Origin: Apium graveolens
Taxonomy: Eukaryota > Streptophyta > Magnoliopsida > Apiales > Apiaceae
Direction of reading: 5' to 3'
NCBI RefSeq assembly: GCF_009905375.1
Contig: NC_133648.1
Coordinates: 312,930,565 to 312,994,564, forward strand
Length of the DNA: 64,000 bases
Shown here: positions 1-12,034 of the stretch, in pieces
How positions within the stretch are numbered: position 1 is the stretch's first letter
Layout: each line of letters opens with the position of its first letter
Made by a program: the position numbers and the translations under genes
Notes under the pieces: model-generated
The model's input: the letters and a program-made list of their open reading frames with translations, nothing else
Told to the model about the DNA's origin: nothing
Database searches by the model: none

Positions 1-420
1 GAAGACAGCTGCAGTCTTGAAGTTATACTCACAGACAGGAGCTCATTTATATGTTCAAGCGTCGGTGAAGAATAGTGAATAAAGTGTTCAAGATTGTAGT
101 AGCAATGAAGATGATGTTTAAAATACCAGAAAGGATTCCAGTGAAAGTACAGTTGTTTGTTGACGGTCAGTGTTAGAAGCAATGGATATTCAGCCAATCT
201 GTATCAACTCAGAAACACAAGAAAAATTGAATTAGGTTCTCTCCATGCTAGTTGTTTGTGAACCAGACCAGTGCATCAAACATCAGTATAAAAGAAGGGA
301 TTTTAAATTAAATTACAGAAGAAAGTGTTGATACAGTGAAGAATGGCAAAACAGAAGCAAAATATTCTAAGGCAAAAGACTCTTCGCTCTGGTCATTATA
401 GAAGTGTAAGTATGTTCGCC

Positions 421-606
421 ATAGGGTTCCATTGGTCGCCATAGGGCTCCGGTGGTCGCCATCGGGCTCTAGTGGCCACCATAGGGCTCCAGTGGCTGCC
501 ATAGGGCTCCAGTGGCCGCCATAGAGTTCCAGTGGTCACCATAGAGCTCCAGTGATTTCCATAGAGCTTAATTGGTCGCCATAGAGCTCAATTGGTCGCC
601 ATAGAG
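421..606. repeat. 20-bp minisatellite, about nine units
   Basis: A tandem array with a 20-bp period and consensus close to ATAGGGCTCCAGTGGTCGCC. Units start at 421, 441, 461, 481, 501, 521, 541, 561 and 581, with a partial unit at 601. Units differ by a few substitutions but no indels disturb the phase. Degenerate half-units (ACCATAGAA, GTCGCTATAGAA) continue to about 663. Confidence 0.9.
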
Positions 607-911
607 GCACACGGATGATGGTCACCATAGAAAAAAAGCCAAAGGATACTCCAGTCGCTATAGAACACTTGGTTAATTTTTTAGTGAAATATACAGCAGC
701 ATTTCAAGGATATTTGTGGACACAAAGCTGCCACCTGTTCAAATGAATTGAAAGTCTACACAGAGAAGCAGAATATATAACAATCAAAATTATTATTATT
801 AAAAAGGTTTGTTCATCTTTTCTCTCACGAGAGGTGATGAAAACAAGAAACAAAGAGAATACAGAGAAGCTCAGCACATTGATATCTGTTTAACTTCTCA
901 CCGGAGTAATG

Positions 912-957
912 TTATAATGCCCGATTTAACTCTTGTATATTTATAAGGGCATTATAA
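912..957. repeat. Perfect 11-bp inverted repeat in the LTR
   Basis: TTATAATGCCC (912-922) is the exact reverse complement of GGGCATTATAA (947-957), with a 24-bp spacer. It lies in the LTR-like segment upstream of its U5-like end and could form a hairpin in DNA or RNA. Confidence 0.75.
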
Positions 958-1298
958 TCGTTACCCGATAATTAAATCATTAGACAAACAAAAGCTAGAT
1001 CATTGTATAGGATTTAATTTGTTGATCTTTGTAGAAGCTAGGAACTTTGTTGTTCTTAGATTGTAGCCGGTTAATTTATTTACCGGAGTGTAGCAACACC
1101 CCTCGCGGATTTATATATGAATATATACTTCCCCGAATATCTTGTGTTCCTCATTTTATATTCCCAAACACTATTCTCCTCAAGAACACGGAACCACTAA
1201 CCGAGCACTAAATCTAAATCTGCTAAAGATTCGAAAGAATTTTTAATTTAGTGATTATCATATTTAACCCCCATTCTATGATAATTTGGGACCTAACA

Positions 1299-4200
1299 CT
1301 GACCAACTACCAATGGAAAAGAAGGCTCATCAGGAGGTATTGTCAAAGGTGGATGCAATTATCAATGATCCTATTTTTTGAGAAGAGCACACAAGAACCT
1401 TCACCAACACTTGTTGAAGCAGCTCACATTTCTCAGACCCCACAAGAACCATTAGTTCAAAGTACTGATGTTGGTCTCTCACCTCCTCTTGACAAGTCAA
1501 ATCCCAATGTTACATCAGATTCTACTGAGCTTCATCCTTCAACTGCAACAGCTACCATTGATGATCCTCTACTGATTGCTAGTTTACAAAAGCATCCTGA
1601 TGTGTTGTTTGTTCCTCCAATATCATCACTTCCACTTGAGGACTCACCTTCAGGTATTGCTAATTCTCTTATATAGTTCTCATGTTTGTATGATTATAAA
1701 TAGTCTCTTCTGTGATGTTACCTCTATTTATATGACAATCATACTACTCTTCTCAGCCATCTCTTATTTCTTTGCTAAATGTGTGACTGAGCCTTTATGT
1801 GAGACTGTGTGAAAATACCATGTGAGAAAATTAAATTTTTGAGTGACAGTCTCCTGTACTGGCAAAAGGAGAGGTAGCTTTGAGACAAGAATCTTATAAG
1901 TTTTTTTCTCTTTTACTTATAAAGTTTCTTCTGTAAGAACCATATTACTCTTAAAAGTAATATAATGTGTGAGAAGTGATGAGATCACTTGAAAAGAAAA
2001 GAGAGATTTAGGTGTTACCATGTTTATGTTTCAGGATCTCATCAGCCACAGGCACCTATTGCAAAGGATTTCTCTAAAGGCAAGGCAATTTTTCCTAGTT
2101 CTGCAAATTCTTCTGAGGGTCTATTTAATTTCAATGATGATAGTGATAATGATGATTCTGACACAGCTCAGCTTAAGACTGCAATTGATGCATCTAAGAA
2201 GTCCAATGTTGGTTCTTCTTCACATACCAATGAAAATCCTTCTTATTATAATGCTGATGCTGAGCATTTTTGACAGATCGAATGGGATTTTAAGTGGAGA
2301 CATGCAAATACTTCTATCTCATCTATTGTTGGCTTGCAACATGTTCATAGGGCCTATGACGAAATTCAAACTGCTGATCTGAAATTGCATCTTAAGGACT
2401 CCACTATTTCTGTCAAAGGAATTTACTCTGACCTTGATGATATGAAGAAGTCTCATGCTGCTGTCAAGGACAAAATTGATGCATTCATGCTCAACACACC
2501 TACCTCGGCTGAAATCACAAGTGTGAAAACTGTCATTAAAGGTGTTGTTCAATCTCAACACGGCATGGACTCTAGATTTTCCTCTTTGGAAGATAAGGTA
2601 TCTTCTATAGCTGACAAACCGGATTCTCTATTTTCTCTTTTTTCAAATACTGATGCCAAAAAGGGGGAGAAGATAGTTGCTACAAAATGAACACCAGATT
2701 CTATTTAAATAAAGGATAAAGATATTGATGATGATGGTGATAAAAATCCAGTTACAGATATTCAAATTGCTTCTACTGCTCAACAACCTCAACATTCCAA
2801 GAAGACTAGTTCTTCATGACAAGGGAAGTCTACTTGTGCTCATAAAGCTAAGCGCAAGACTACTACTGATGCTCCTGAGGCTGATGATATTACAATCTCT
2901 AATTTAGCAGATGCTAAAGGGTTATTCTTTCCTTACAGACACAAGGAAACAGGTGAAGAGATTATCTTGTACTACAAAGATAAGAGGTTTGAGCAAAAGA
3001 ATTCAAGGAGTGCTCTTGGATCAATAACTGAAGAATTTCCTGATCTAATAGCTGAAGAAGTAGTTATACAATAGAAGGAGTTAATGGCTCAAATTGAAGC
3101 TGAAGCCAACACTTATAAAGGAAGAGGAAAAAGAGGTAGAAGATCTACAAAAGCTAGAGGAAGAGGAAGGACTTTTAAACCAAGTCAAGTGACTGCATTT
3201 AATTCTCCATTTCTGAATGTCCTATCCAGAAAAGGTTATGTTCCTGTACAAGGACATGAATAAGCAGAAGAAGTTTAGAAGCCAGAAGAGTTGATTGTTC
3301 AAAGGAAGAAAAGATCAGCAACTGACATTGATCAAGATGATACAACAAATCAGAATGTAACTCTTGAAGCAGACACAAATCCTAAAGCAAAAGCAGATCC
3401 TGATGCTATGAACCTGATAGCTGATTTTGACTCTGATGAAAAGGTGATCAAAGCATTGAATGTGTCAGCTCTTACTACAGTAGTTACTCCTCATAATTCA
3501 GAGGTTGATGAAAAAGAAAGAGTTGAGAGAAGGAAAGCTGATCAAGCATGTAAAGATTTTGTGCAGAGAGTTCTAAAATCAAAGAGAGAGCTATGGCATA
3601 AAACAAAAGGAAAGATTCATGATTTGTCTACAAGTTATGCTCCTCTCAGCAAGAAGGATAAAAGATGGAAATATATACACATTCGATTATCCAAAAGGGT
3701 TCAAGCATGTTGAATTTGTGTCAGCAGGGCTAAGGGATTCTATTTGAGAGAAGGAAGATATTGATAAGTCCATCAAGAAACCTTCTTGGGTGGAATATAA
3801 TGAAAAGCTGAAGCTTATCAAAACTCGAACCAGAGGAGGTATTGGTCATTCTGAAATGGAGGTTCTAAGGTCTGATTTGCTGGATATAAATACTCTGACT
3901 GACAATCTTGGTGAAAGAATTTCTCTTTCACATCTTGAGAAAGTTGAAGCTATGAAGATTGTTTATAGAAAGATAAATTATAATGATGTCAGAGAAGAGA
4001 TTCTGTACTTTTTGAGAGATGGTAAAGTAAAGAGTTTTACCTTGCATCAACTCTTGATGAAGACAGTGATCAAATTGAAATACATTTACTATCTTCTCTA
4101 GAGTTGAGAATAGTGTCACCAGAATATGGTCTTCTATGATACTTGAAGTCATCAGAAGAAGAGTCATGACAAAGGATGATAAATACAATGGTGATTATAT

Positions 4201-4564
4201 TCCTATGTACAGAACTTATACTGGTCAAGAAATGAAGATGGAAAAGGGAGCTGCGGTTCTAAAAGTTTTTCTCAACAGTCCTCAGTTATCCTTCAGTCCT
4301 GATCATGAATATGTCTGTTAAAGCTTTATGTAGATTGGTGATCTTGAGATAAACAAAAGCTCAATTTCTAAACTAAGATCAGCCATCTATCAGCTTGTAT
4401 AAGACACTGAAGAAAAGAGAGAGTTGAATAAAAAGCTTATTAAAGTCCTTCAAGACAAGGAGGAAGAAAGGTTGAAAAACTTTCTGAAAACAACTGTCAG
4501 TTATCTAAAGATACTGAAGTAAGATTTACTCCTTGTACATTTTGTAATTGGTTTTGGCATCATT
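1299..4564 (+). pseudogene. Decayed ORF3 (extra post-pol ORF) of Sirevirus-like element C
   Basis: This is the 3' part of the extra ORF that follows pol in Sirevirus-type copia elements. Its pieces (for example 1251-1676, 2334-2690, 3291-3713, 3790-4101, 4136-4321) match element D ORF3 (42560-42900 and 51200-53880) in order: an acidic Ser/Asp-rich stretch, a coiled-coil-like segment ending in DAKKGEK, a lysine-rich segment, then a C-terminal domain with motifs such as RGGIGHSE and LKYIYYLL (D: RAGIGHHE, LKYIHYLL). Many stops and frame changes show it is dead. The function of the ORF is unknown; it has been called env-like in related elements, but I see no signal peptide or membrane anchor. 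Confidence 0.7.
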
Positions 4565-4599
4565 GAGAATGGAATTTGTGCTTCATTGTATTAAGCATA

Positions 4600-4612
4600 A
4601 ATTGGGGGAGAT
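4600..4612 (+). other. Polypurine tract of element C
   Basis: AATTGGGGGAGAT directly precedes the LTR start TGTTACG at 4613. It matches in position and sequence the tracts of elements A (26552-26565), D (53984-53997) and B (27856-27869, minus strand). It primes plus-strand DNA synthesis. Confidence 0.8.
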
Positions 4613-5105
4613 TGTTACGTACTGATTCTCAATGATCAGAAGAAGCTCAGGACCTGGCTGTGTTCGGGTGTCATCAGTATTTGATGTGTCGTCAGGATTT
4701 AACACATCATCAGCATTTGTATGTCATCAGTGTCTGAAGGTAGTCAGCTTACAAGATTTGTTCTATTCCTTGGTTTTTGGAATAGATATCTCTTACGTCT
4801 GAGTTATAGGACTTTATCTATTCAGTTGAAGATATGTATCAATTTCGGTTAGTTTTTGATCATGCATATCTTAGATTGATTAGCAGCAGCTGTGTATTAT
4901 AAAAACACGGTTTAGGTCATCATATAGTGAATTAACTTGAGCATTATACGACTTAGTAGCTCTCAAGAACATCAGTATTTCTTGAGAGAGTTTGTGACAG
5001 TTTTTATCAGAAATATAAAGAACTGTTATATTTTTATTACTTGTTCAAAACATTTATACAATTGTATCCAACCCCCTTAAATAATTGTATCTTTATCGGG
5101 CAACA
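4613..5105 (+). mobile_element. 3' LTR of Sirevirus-like element C (493 bp)
   Basis: It starts TGTTACG after the polypurine tract and ends CGGGCAACA. The right end shows the same signature as the element D LTR (ATTGTATCCAACCCC, then TTAAATAATT). A TATA-like TATTATAAAAAC lies near 4900. An 18-bp periodic word TGTCATCAG occurs at 4669, 4687, 4705 and 4722. The matching 5' LTR is not in the window. Confidence 0.8.
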
Positions 5106-5267
5106 GGAATCCTTTCTGAAAACCAAGATAACCATAACCAAGGAAATCCAGAGCAATTAGCACCCATCATTGCTAGAGAGAACAAAATGGAAGCCAACCA
5201 AGTTAAGTTGGAAGCTACTTAAGCTAAGATGTCTAGTCAATTGGATGAAGTATAGCAGTCTATGGAG
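5106..5267 (+). pseudogene. Short gag-like coding remnant
   Basis: One frame reads about 54 codons of Gln/Asn/Glu-rich, charged protein (segments NQGNPEQLAP, ARENKMEANQ and KMSSQLDEV) with two in-frame stops. It sits between the end of the element C LTR and the gypsy LTR, so it is probably a fragment of the sequence into which one of them inserted. It resembles retrotransposon gag in composition only; the family is not identified. Confidence 0.3.
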
Positions 5268-5272
5268 CTCAT

Positions 5273-8200
5273 TGTGTGTGGCACCCTCCAAACCCGGGTC
5301 AGAAGTTTGGGGTCCATAACATACACACACCATATATAAACCTTTATATATAATAACAATATATGCAATGACCCTACTTACCATAACCACGTATCGCAAC
5401 AGTTCAAAGTATGTCTACAAGCCACAATCTTATTTATTACAAATGTACCAAATCCCAAATTTATTTATCTTACATTTGTAGTCGACCTTTATTATAAAAT
5501 TTTAACACATACGAAGTCACACAGCTTTCACTAGCTCATTCCATTTCAACCTGAAAACCAAGCTTGCACACTCAACTGGGGATCCTCACCACTACCGGTT
5601 TCCTTCTTAACTGGAAAAGAACATAAACAGATTTGCAAGAGTGAGCTAACTAGCTAAGCAAGTCACAATGACAACACTGAGATTAAATAATGATCAATTG
5701 AGATGATAAACGGAATCAAATTTCCTGATTAGCAATTATTAGAATTAGATAAGGTTAGGCTGCTGATCAGTCACGCACTAACCCCGAGCAAGGCTCCCAG
5801 CTTTGCTTTATATACTGGATCCAAGGCACCCATTGGCCTATTATGACCACGAATCTGGTCCGACCACGAATCTGGTCCATATTTAAAAATAATCCAATTT
5901 TATAATAATAACATGATAAATAATATAATTCAATAAACTGAATCATAGACAATATTTATCTTGAAGCATAAGGTGATTCACAACACCATGAAGGTATAAC
6001 AAGGTAAACAGGAAGATTGACTTTCAATCCAGGGAAATAATCAGAGTGTAGAAGACCAAGGGTTAAAAGGTTACAAGGAATGGTCTTCTGTTATACAAGG
6101 CATAAAGGTTCGTCAGTTAAGAAATCTCATATCAAGGATCAGTATGTGGTAAATATATATTTGTGGAGTAGTATCAGATATATGTGGTCCGTATCCAAAA
6201 ATTCAACAAATCAATGGTTTACAGGAAATCAGGTTTGCGGCTCAAGATCAATAAGAATCAGGGTTTAGGGTTAAGTACTTCAAAGTACTTGCAATATGGA
6301 ATAGGAACTACTGGGAATAATTGCAACATAATGAAAAGAGTTCAAAAGTACTCGCAATTATACTACAAGAAAGTTCAAGGAAAGTTGCCTTATCAATTCG
6401 CTTTTACTTTACTAAGATTTATCCATTGGTTCCCACTCACTGACCACTTGTTTTCCTTTCTTCATCTCGCTTCCTCTGTTAGACATCACATATACTTATC
6501 AACACTACTTCTCATCTCATTATATTCGATACACGATTCTATCTACCCTTCGTTTCACCCAAATCCGACGTACGGGTTAAAAGTTACAGCAAAAACAATC
6601 AAACAACGCACATACAATTATATAATACAGCAGTCAGATCACATATAACACATAGCACGTAAGATATTCAATACAAATAATTTTTCAGAGAAGATTCGAG
6701 GTTAAAATGATTTTCCAAGTATTTAATACAAATTTTTGAGCATTTTTGAGAATCAAAACGGGACTTTGAATCATTTTATAATTAAATAATAGAGTTCGAA
6801 CACCCAAATATGACTTTAAAAAAATTATAATAATTATCGAGTCTTGAAAATAATTTAAAATAATATTTTAAAGTTCAAAACTATTTTTCAGAGTTTTTAA
6901 ATCAAAATAAATAATTAAATCTAATCATTAAATCAATTAAAATTAATTAATAACTAATTAAATTAATTAATTAATTGATATTTATATTAATTGATTAATT
7001 AAATAATTAATTATCAACTAAAATTAATTAATTAAATAATTAAGATTTAATTTTAGATTAAAATAATTTTCAGAAATTAAATTATGAATTTTTAGGATTT
7101 TTTAATAATTAAAACAATTTTCTGAAAAAAATAAGCAGAATATCAATTTTTATAATTGTTATAAACAGAAATCCAATATTTATAAAGTTTTGAAACTGCA
7201 CGGACTGAAAACTAAATTCTGCAAACGCAGGGGGACTAAATGGCAATTTGCCACCGTCCCGTCGAGCTCGCCGGCGACAGCCATTGCCGGCAATTCCAAA
7301 CTCTCCAGAAAACTGCCACAGAGTCCAGAAACGTGCCAAATCTTGCATATTTACAGTACAGAACGAGATAAACATTATTCCACAAACACAATCATCAAAT
7401 CATGCCTGAAATGACCGGAAAATTATGAAGAACACTCGCTAGCGGTGAGTGCTTCCCAGAATCTGGCGAAGCTTGATTAGAGCTATCCAGGAATCGTTTA
7501 TTATCAACGAACACACAAATCGATTGTAAATCACATGATGAACATAACCCAATCCTCAAAATCGACTAATAACCCCTAATGAAGAAACACCTAATTTTCA
7601 ATTGAAATTATTCTAGAACATAAATCCTAATTTATGAATCCGAGAATCAAACACAATTTTCTACATGTTATTGAACTCCAAATTAGTCATATAATATACC
7701 AAAATGACCAGAAAGAAAAGATTTACATGATTATGCCATCAAATCACATCAAAAATATCAAGAACAAAATTTCATAATTTAATCTCTAAATAATTCAAAA
7801 TAAAATAATTAAATAAGAAAAATACCTTAATTTCTGTACTAGAATAGATGATTGATTCAGAAAGAGTTTTTCAAGAGCTTCGTTTTGATATATTGCGCGC
7901 CCGAATCGGAGTTCGATAACGCCTTTGTTTGTGCGTCTGATTTTCAAGAACACAGTATTTTATTAGGGTTTTCTCTGTGTTTTACTGGTTTGTACTGTCT
8001 GATTATGATTATACGAGTGAAATGAAATAATAAAAGGGCTATATATATTTACTGAATATTAGTACGTTATGGATCGTGTTGGATCGATAAATACGTTTCT
8101 TAGCCGCTAAGTAACTAATAAAACGATCCTATCGGATAACATTTTGGATAAACATTATCCTATTTTGGATAAGCATTTTCCTGTTTTAGATAAGCATCAA

Positions 8201-8712
8201 AGGTTTTGGATATTTATCAAAACCGGGCTTTTATAAAACACTTTGTACGAAGATAATGTTATCGATAAGGGTTATCGTATTGAAAATATTGCGTCGGGCC
8301 GTGCACGGGTCAAACCGTAATCCCAATCGAAAAAGTCAAAACATGGAAAATGTCCGGAATTACCATATTAGGTTAGGAATGAGTTCTCGGAAGAGTTTCG
8401 GGTTGTAAAAATGTAAAAACGGTTGAGGTTGGACGATTATTGGCTTTATAAAATAGTTTTGTAATTATTCAGAAAATAATTAATAAATTCATAAATCAAT
8501 ATAAAATCATAAAACTCTCCAAAAATTACCAGAAAAATACCTTAATTATATATATTTTATTCTGGACATAATAAAATTAACACACCTAGACTTTTCCACA
8601 TATAAACACATAACAACACCAATCCTCAAATAATTCACCAAAAATCACATAAAAATCACATAATAATCATTTATTGATAAAAACAATTACACATTATGTC
8701 CCGGATATTACA
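5273..8712 (-). mobile_element. Long (about 3.4 kb) 3' LTR of Tekay-type gypsy element
   Basis: Read on the minus strand, the LTR begins TGTAATATCCGGG just after the polypurine tract and runs to about 5273, where the forward sequence opens TGTGTGTGGCACCC. The right boundary is firm because it directly follows pol and the purine tract. The left boundary (5273 or 5277) is inferred from the TG...CA rule. The interior is AT-rich, with a near-pure TTAATTAA stretch at 6900-7070. The 5' LTR partner is missing, so neither length nor age can be checked. Small ORFs inside (for example 6184-6648, 7109-7375) have no recognisable domain. Confidence 0.7.
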
Positions 8713-8726
8713 TCATTCCCCCCTTA
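8713..8726 (-). other. Polypurine tract of the gypsy element
   Basis: The minus strand reads TTAAGGGGGGAATGA immediately upstream of TGTAATATCC, 25 bases after the pol stop. This is the expected plus-strand primer position. Confidence 0.75.
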
Positions 8727-8750
8727 AAAGGATCCTGTCCTCAGATTCTC

Positions 8751-10427
8751 CTAAGTAAATAAATGAGGGTACTTTTCTCGCATATCACTTTCTAACTCCC
8801 AGGTTGACTCTTCAACCTTTGGGTTTCTCCACAATACTCGTACTAAATTTACAACTTTATTTCTTAATATCTTCTCTCTCTTTTCTAGAATCTCTATTGG
8901 ATTCTCTACATACGATAAATCTGCCTGAAGTTCTGTCGGCTCATACTCAATTACATTTCTAGAGTCTGGATTATACTTCTTAAGCATCGATACGTGGAAA
9001 ACATTATGAATGTGCTCCATGTGTGGGGGTAACGTCAACTCGTATGCTACCTTATCGACACGTCTCGAGATTTTAAAAGGTCCAACATATCTAGGACTCA
9101 GCTTTCCTTTCTTTCTGAATCTAGATAATCCTTTCCACGATGACACTTTCAGTAATACTAGATCTCCTTCTTCGAATTCCATATCCTTTCTGGATTGGTC
9201 TGCATATTTTCGTTGACGACATTGTGCTGCAATTAGCCTTTTCTGAATAACCTCGACAATTTCCTTTGTTTGATGTACCAATTCGGGTCTAAGTATCTTA
9301 CGTTCTCCGACTTCGTCCCAATATACCGGTGATCGACATTTGCGTTCATAAAGAGCTTTATAGGGAGGCATTCCGATACTGGCATGATAACTGTTATTGT
9401 AAACAAACTCCACTAAGGGCAAATGCTCATCCCAATTGCCTTTAAAATCAATGGCGTACACACGTAACATGTCTTTATTTGTTTGGATTGTTCTCTCGCT
9501 TTGGCCATCCATCCGTGGATGATAAGCCGTACTCATATTCAACTTAGTTCCCAAACATTCTTGAAAACTTTTCCCAAATCTTGAATTAAATCGTGGATCT
9601 CGATCAAACACAACAGACACAGGGACTCCATGACGCACTACTATTTCCTTCAAATACATGTGAACCAACTTATCCAGTGAAAATCTTTCATTGATAGGCA
9701 AGAAATGCGCTGATTTGGTTAGTCTGTCCATTATAACCCAAATATCATCGTGGTTCGCTTTCATCCTTTGTAATCCAACTATAAAACCCATAGCAATGTG
9801 CTCCCACTTCCACTCTGGAATCTCTAGTGGCTGTAATAATCCACTTGGTCTCTGGTGCTCTACCATGACTCTTTGACACGTGTAACATTTACTAACCCAT
9901 TCTGCAATTTCTCTCTTCATGTCTAGCCACCAATAATTCTCTTTTAAATCTCTATACATCTTGGTACTTCCCGGATGAATAGAATACCTTGGATTGTGAG
10001 CTTCTTGTAGAATTTCATTCTTCAATTCTGCCACTGGTGGTATCCACATTCTGGATGAAAATCTGAAAATACCTTGATCGTCCTTCTGAGTACATAACTC
10101 TTCTCCAACCAAATGGTTGATATCCTGATACATTATTTCCTCTTGGCACCTTCTTATCTTTTCTAACAATTCTGGTTGAAAAGTCATACTATACATCTTT
10201 GCTTCATCAGGTTTGCAAATTCTGACTTCCAAGTCCAATTTCTGAAATTCCTTGTATAACTCATCGGGTACTGTCAACATGTTCAGTATGTCCTTTCTGC
10301 TTAACGCATCTGCCACCACATTCGATTTTCCTGGATGATAGTTAATCGTGCAATCATAGTCCTTGATCAACTCCAACCATCTCCTATGTCTCATGTTAAG
10401 CTCCTTTTGCGTGAATATGTACTTCAA
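8751..10427 (-). pseudogene. Gypsy integrase with C-terminal chromodomain
   Basis: A 558-codon open stretch: end of RNase H (about residues 1-45, [14 protein letters not shown]), the HHCC zinc domain (about 140-190, ending CYTCQR), and the integrase core with DDE residues in [17 protein letters not shown] and DGQSERT (about 230-330). The C-terminal region ends in a chromodomain-like fold (about 505-555, with [17 protein letters not shown]). The integrase inserts the DNA copy; the chromodomain is thought to steer insertion to heterochromatin. This is the best-preserved part of the element, but it lacks its own start because upstream frames are broken. Confidence 0.9.
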
Positions 10428-10586
10428 ACTCTTATAATCTGTATAAATCCCGCATCTTTCTCCCTATAAGTCATGTCTCCAAATCTTTAAGGCGAATACT
10501 ATCGCTGCTAGTTCCAAGTCATGAGTAGGATACCTATGCTTATGAGGTTTCAGTTGTCGAGACGCATATGCAATGACTTTATCATG

Positions 10587-11672
10587 CTATATCAAAATAC
10601 AACCTAATCCCTTATGAAAAGCATCACTATAAATTGCGAAATTTCCTTGATCATCCGGAAGTGATAAAACAGGTGTCGTGATCAATCTCTTCTTTAATTC
10701 TTGAAAACTTTCTTCGCATTTCTCATTCCATATAAACTTCTCATTTTTCCTGGTAAGCTTCATCAAAGGTGTCACAATCTTCGAGAAATCTTGAACAAAT
10801 CGTCGATAATATCCTGCCAGTCCTAAAAAACTTCTCACCTCTGTTGGTGTTTTTGGCCTTTCCCAATTTGTAATGGCTTCAATCTTTGTTTGTTCCACTT
10901 TGATCCCTTCACTACTGACTATGTGTCCGAAAAATTGAACTTCTTGCAACCAAAAATCACACTTTGAAAACTTGGCATATAACTTTTCCTTTCTCAAAAT
11001 TTCCATAGTTGTCCTTAGATGCTCCGCGTGATCTTCTGTTGACTTTGAATAAATTAAAATATCATCAATAAATATAATGACAAACTTGTCCATATATTCC
11101 TTGAAAATTCTGTTCATCAAGTCCATAAATGTTGTTGGGGCATTGGTCAATCCAAAAGACATTACTAAGAATTCATAATGAACATACCTTGTTCTGAAAG
11201 TTGTCTTTGGTATATCTTCAGGTTTGATCTTCAATTAGTGATATCCGGATCTCAAATTAATCATAGAGAAGTACTTAGCTCCTTTCAGCTGATCAAACAA
11301 ATCATCGATTTGAGGTAATGGATACTTGTTCTTAATTTTAAGCTTATTAAGTTCTCAATAGTCGATGCATAACCTCATACTTCCATCTTTCTTCTTAACA
11401 AATAGTACTGATGCACCCCATGGGGATACACTGGGTTGAATTACTCCTTTTTCCAGTAACTCTTGTAATTGCTTTGCCAATTCCTTCATTTCAACAGGCG
11501 TCATTCTGTATGGGGCCTTAGATACTGGTTCCTTTCCATGTGCTAAATCGATTGCAAATTCAATTTCTCTATCCGGAGGAAGTCCAGGTAATTCGTCTGG
11601 AAATAAGTCTGAAAATTCATTTACCACTAGAATGTCTTCCAGTTTTGCTGGCTCCTGACTTCTATCTATCAC
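10587..11672 (-). pseudogene. Gypsy reverse transcriptase and start of RNase H, broken
   Basis: The segment 11672-11355 reads the linker and RT N-terminus ([14 protein letters not shown], then [17 protein letters not shown]). It stops at a TGA where relatives continue RELN. The segment 11234-10587 carries RT palm motifs SFGLTNAP and FIDDIL (the catalytic DD), the thumb region [11 protein letters not shown], and the start of RNase H (AIYSDAF). It ends at a second stop near 10587. A further stop lies at about 11236. The RT copies element RNA into DNA; this copy is inactive. Confidence 0.9.
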
Positions 11673-12034
11673 ATATGCAATGAAGTTCTCGTATCCTTGT
11701 CATAGTAACTTCTTAGCTTGAATCATGGTCAAGAACTTCTTCGCTTACCTCTGGCCTCTAAACGTCACCACTTTCTCGTCTGGCGTCTTCAATGTTACTT
11801 TTTTATTATGATAGTCTATCTGAGCATCGTGCTTAGATAGCCAGTCCATTCCCAAAATAACGTCAAACTCTCCTAACTTAAATGGTATCAAGTCAGCATC
11901 AAACGTATGGCCATAAATCTCAATCTCACAGCTCTTACATACTTGGTTAACAGATAAAGCTCCTGATTCACTAATTCTACCGTCATAATCTCACTTAATA
12001 ATTCAACTGGACAATTCAACTTATCAACAAAATC

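Larger units (their letters stand above)
1..1298 (+). mobile_element. Right-hand part of a Ty1/copia LTR (left end outside or unresolved)
   Basis: No gene is readable here. The right third (about 900-1298) has the look of a copia LTR R/U5 region: a run ending in a TTTAACCCCC stretch, then GGGACCTAACA with a terminal CA at 1298. Immediately after, the sequence changes to ORF3-like sequence of element C, homologous to bases near 42560 in element D, so 1298 is an insertion boundary. CTGAC (1299-1303) would be the expected 5-bp target copy, but the other copy is not in view. It could be a solo LTR or the 3' LTR of an element lying to the left. Bases 1-400 and 610-900 show nothing else I can name. 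Confidence 0.55.
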
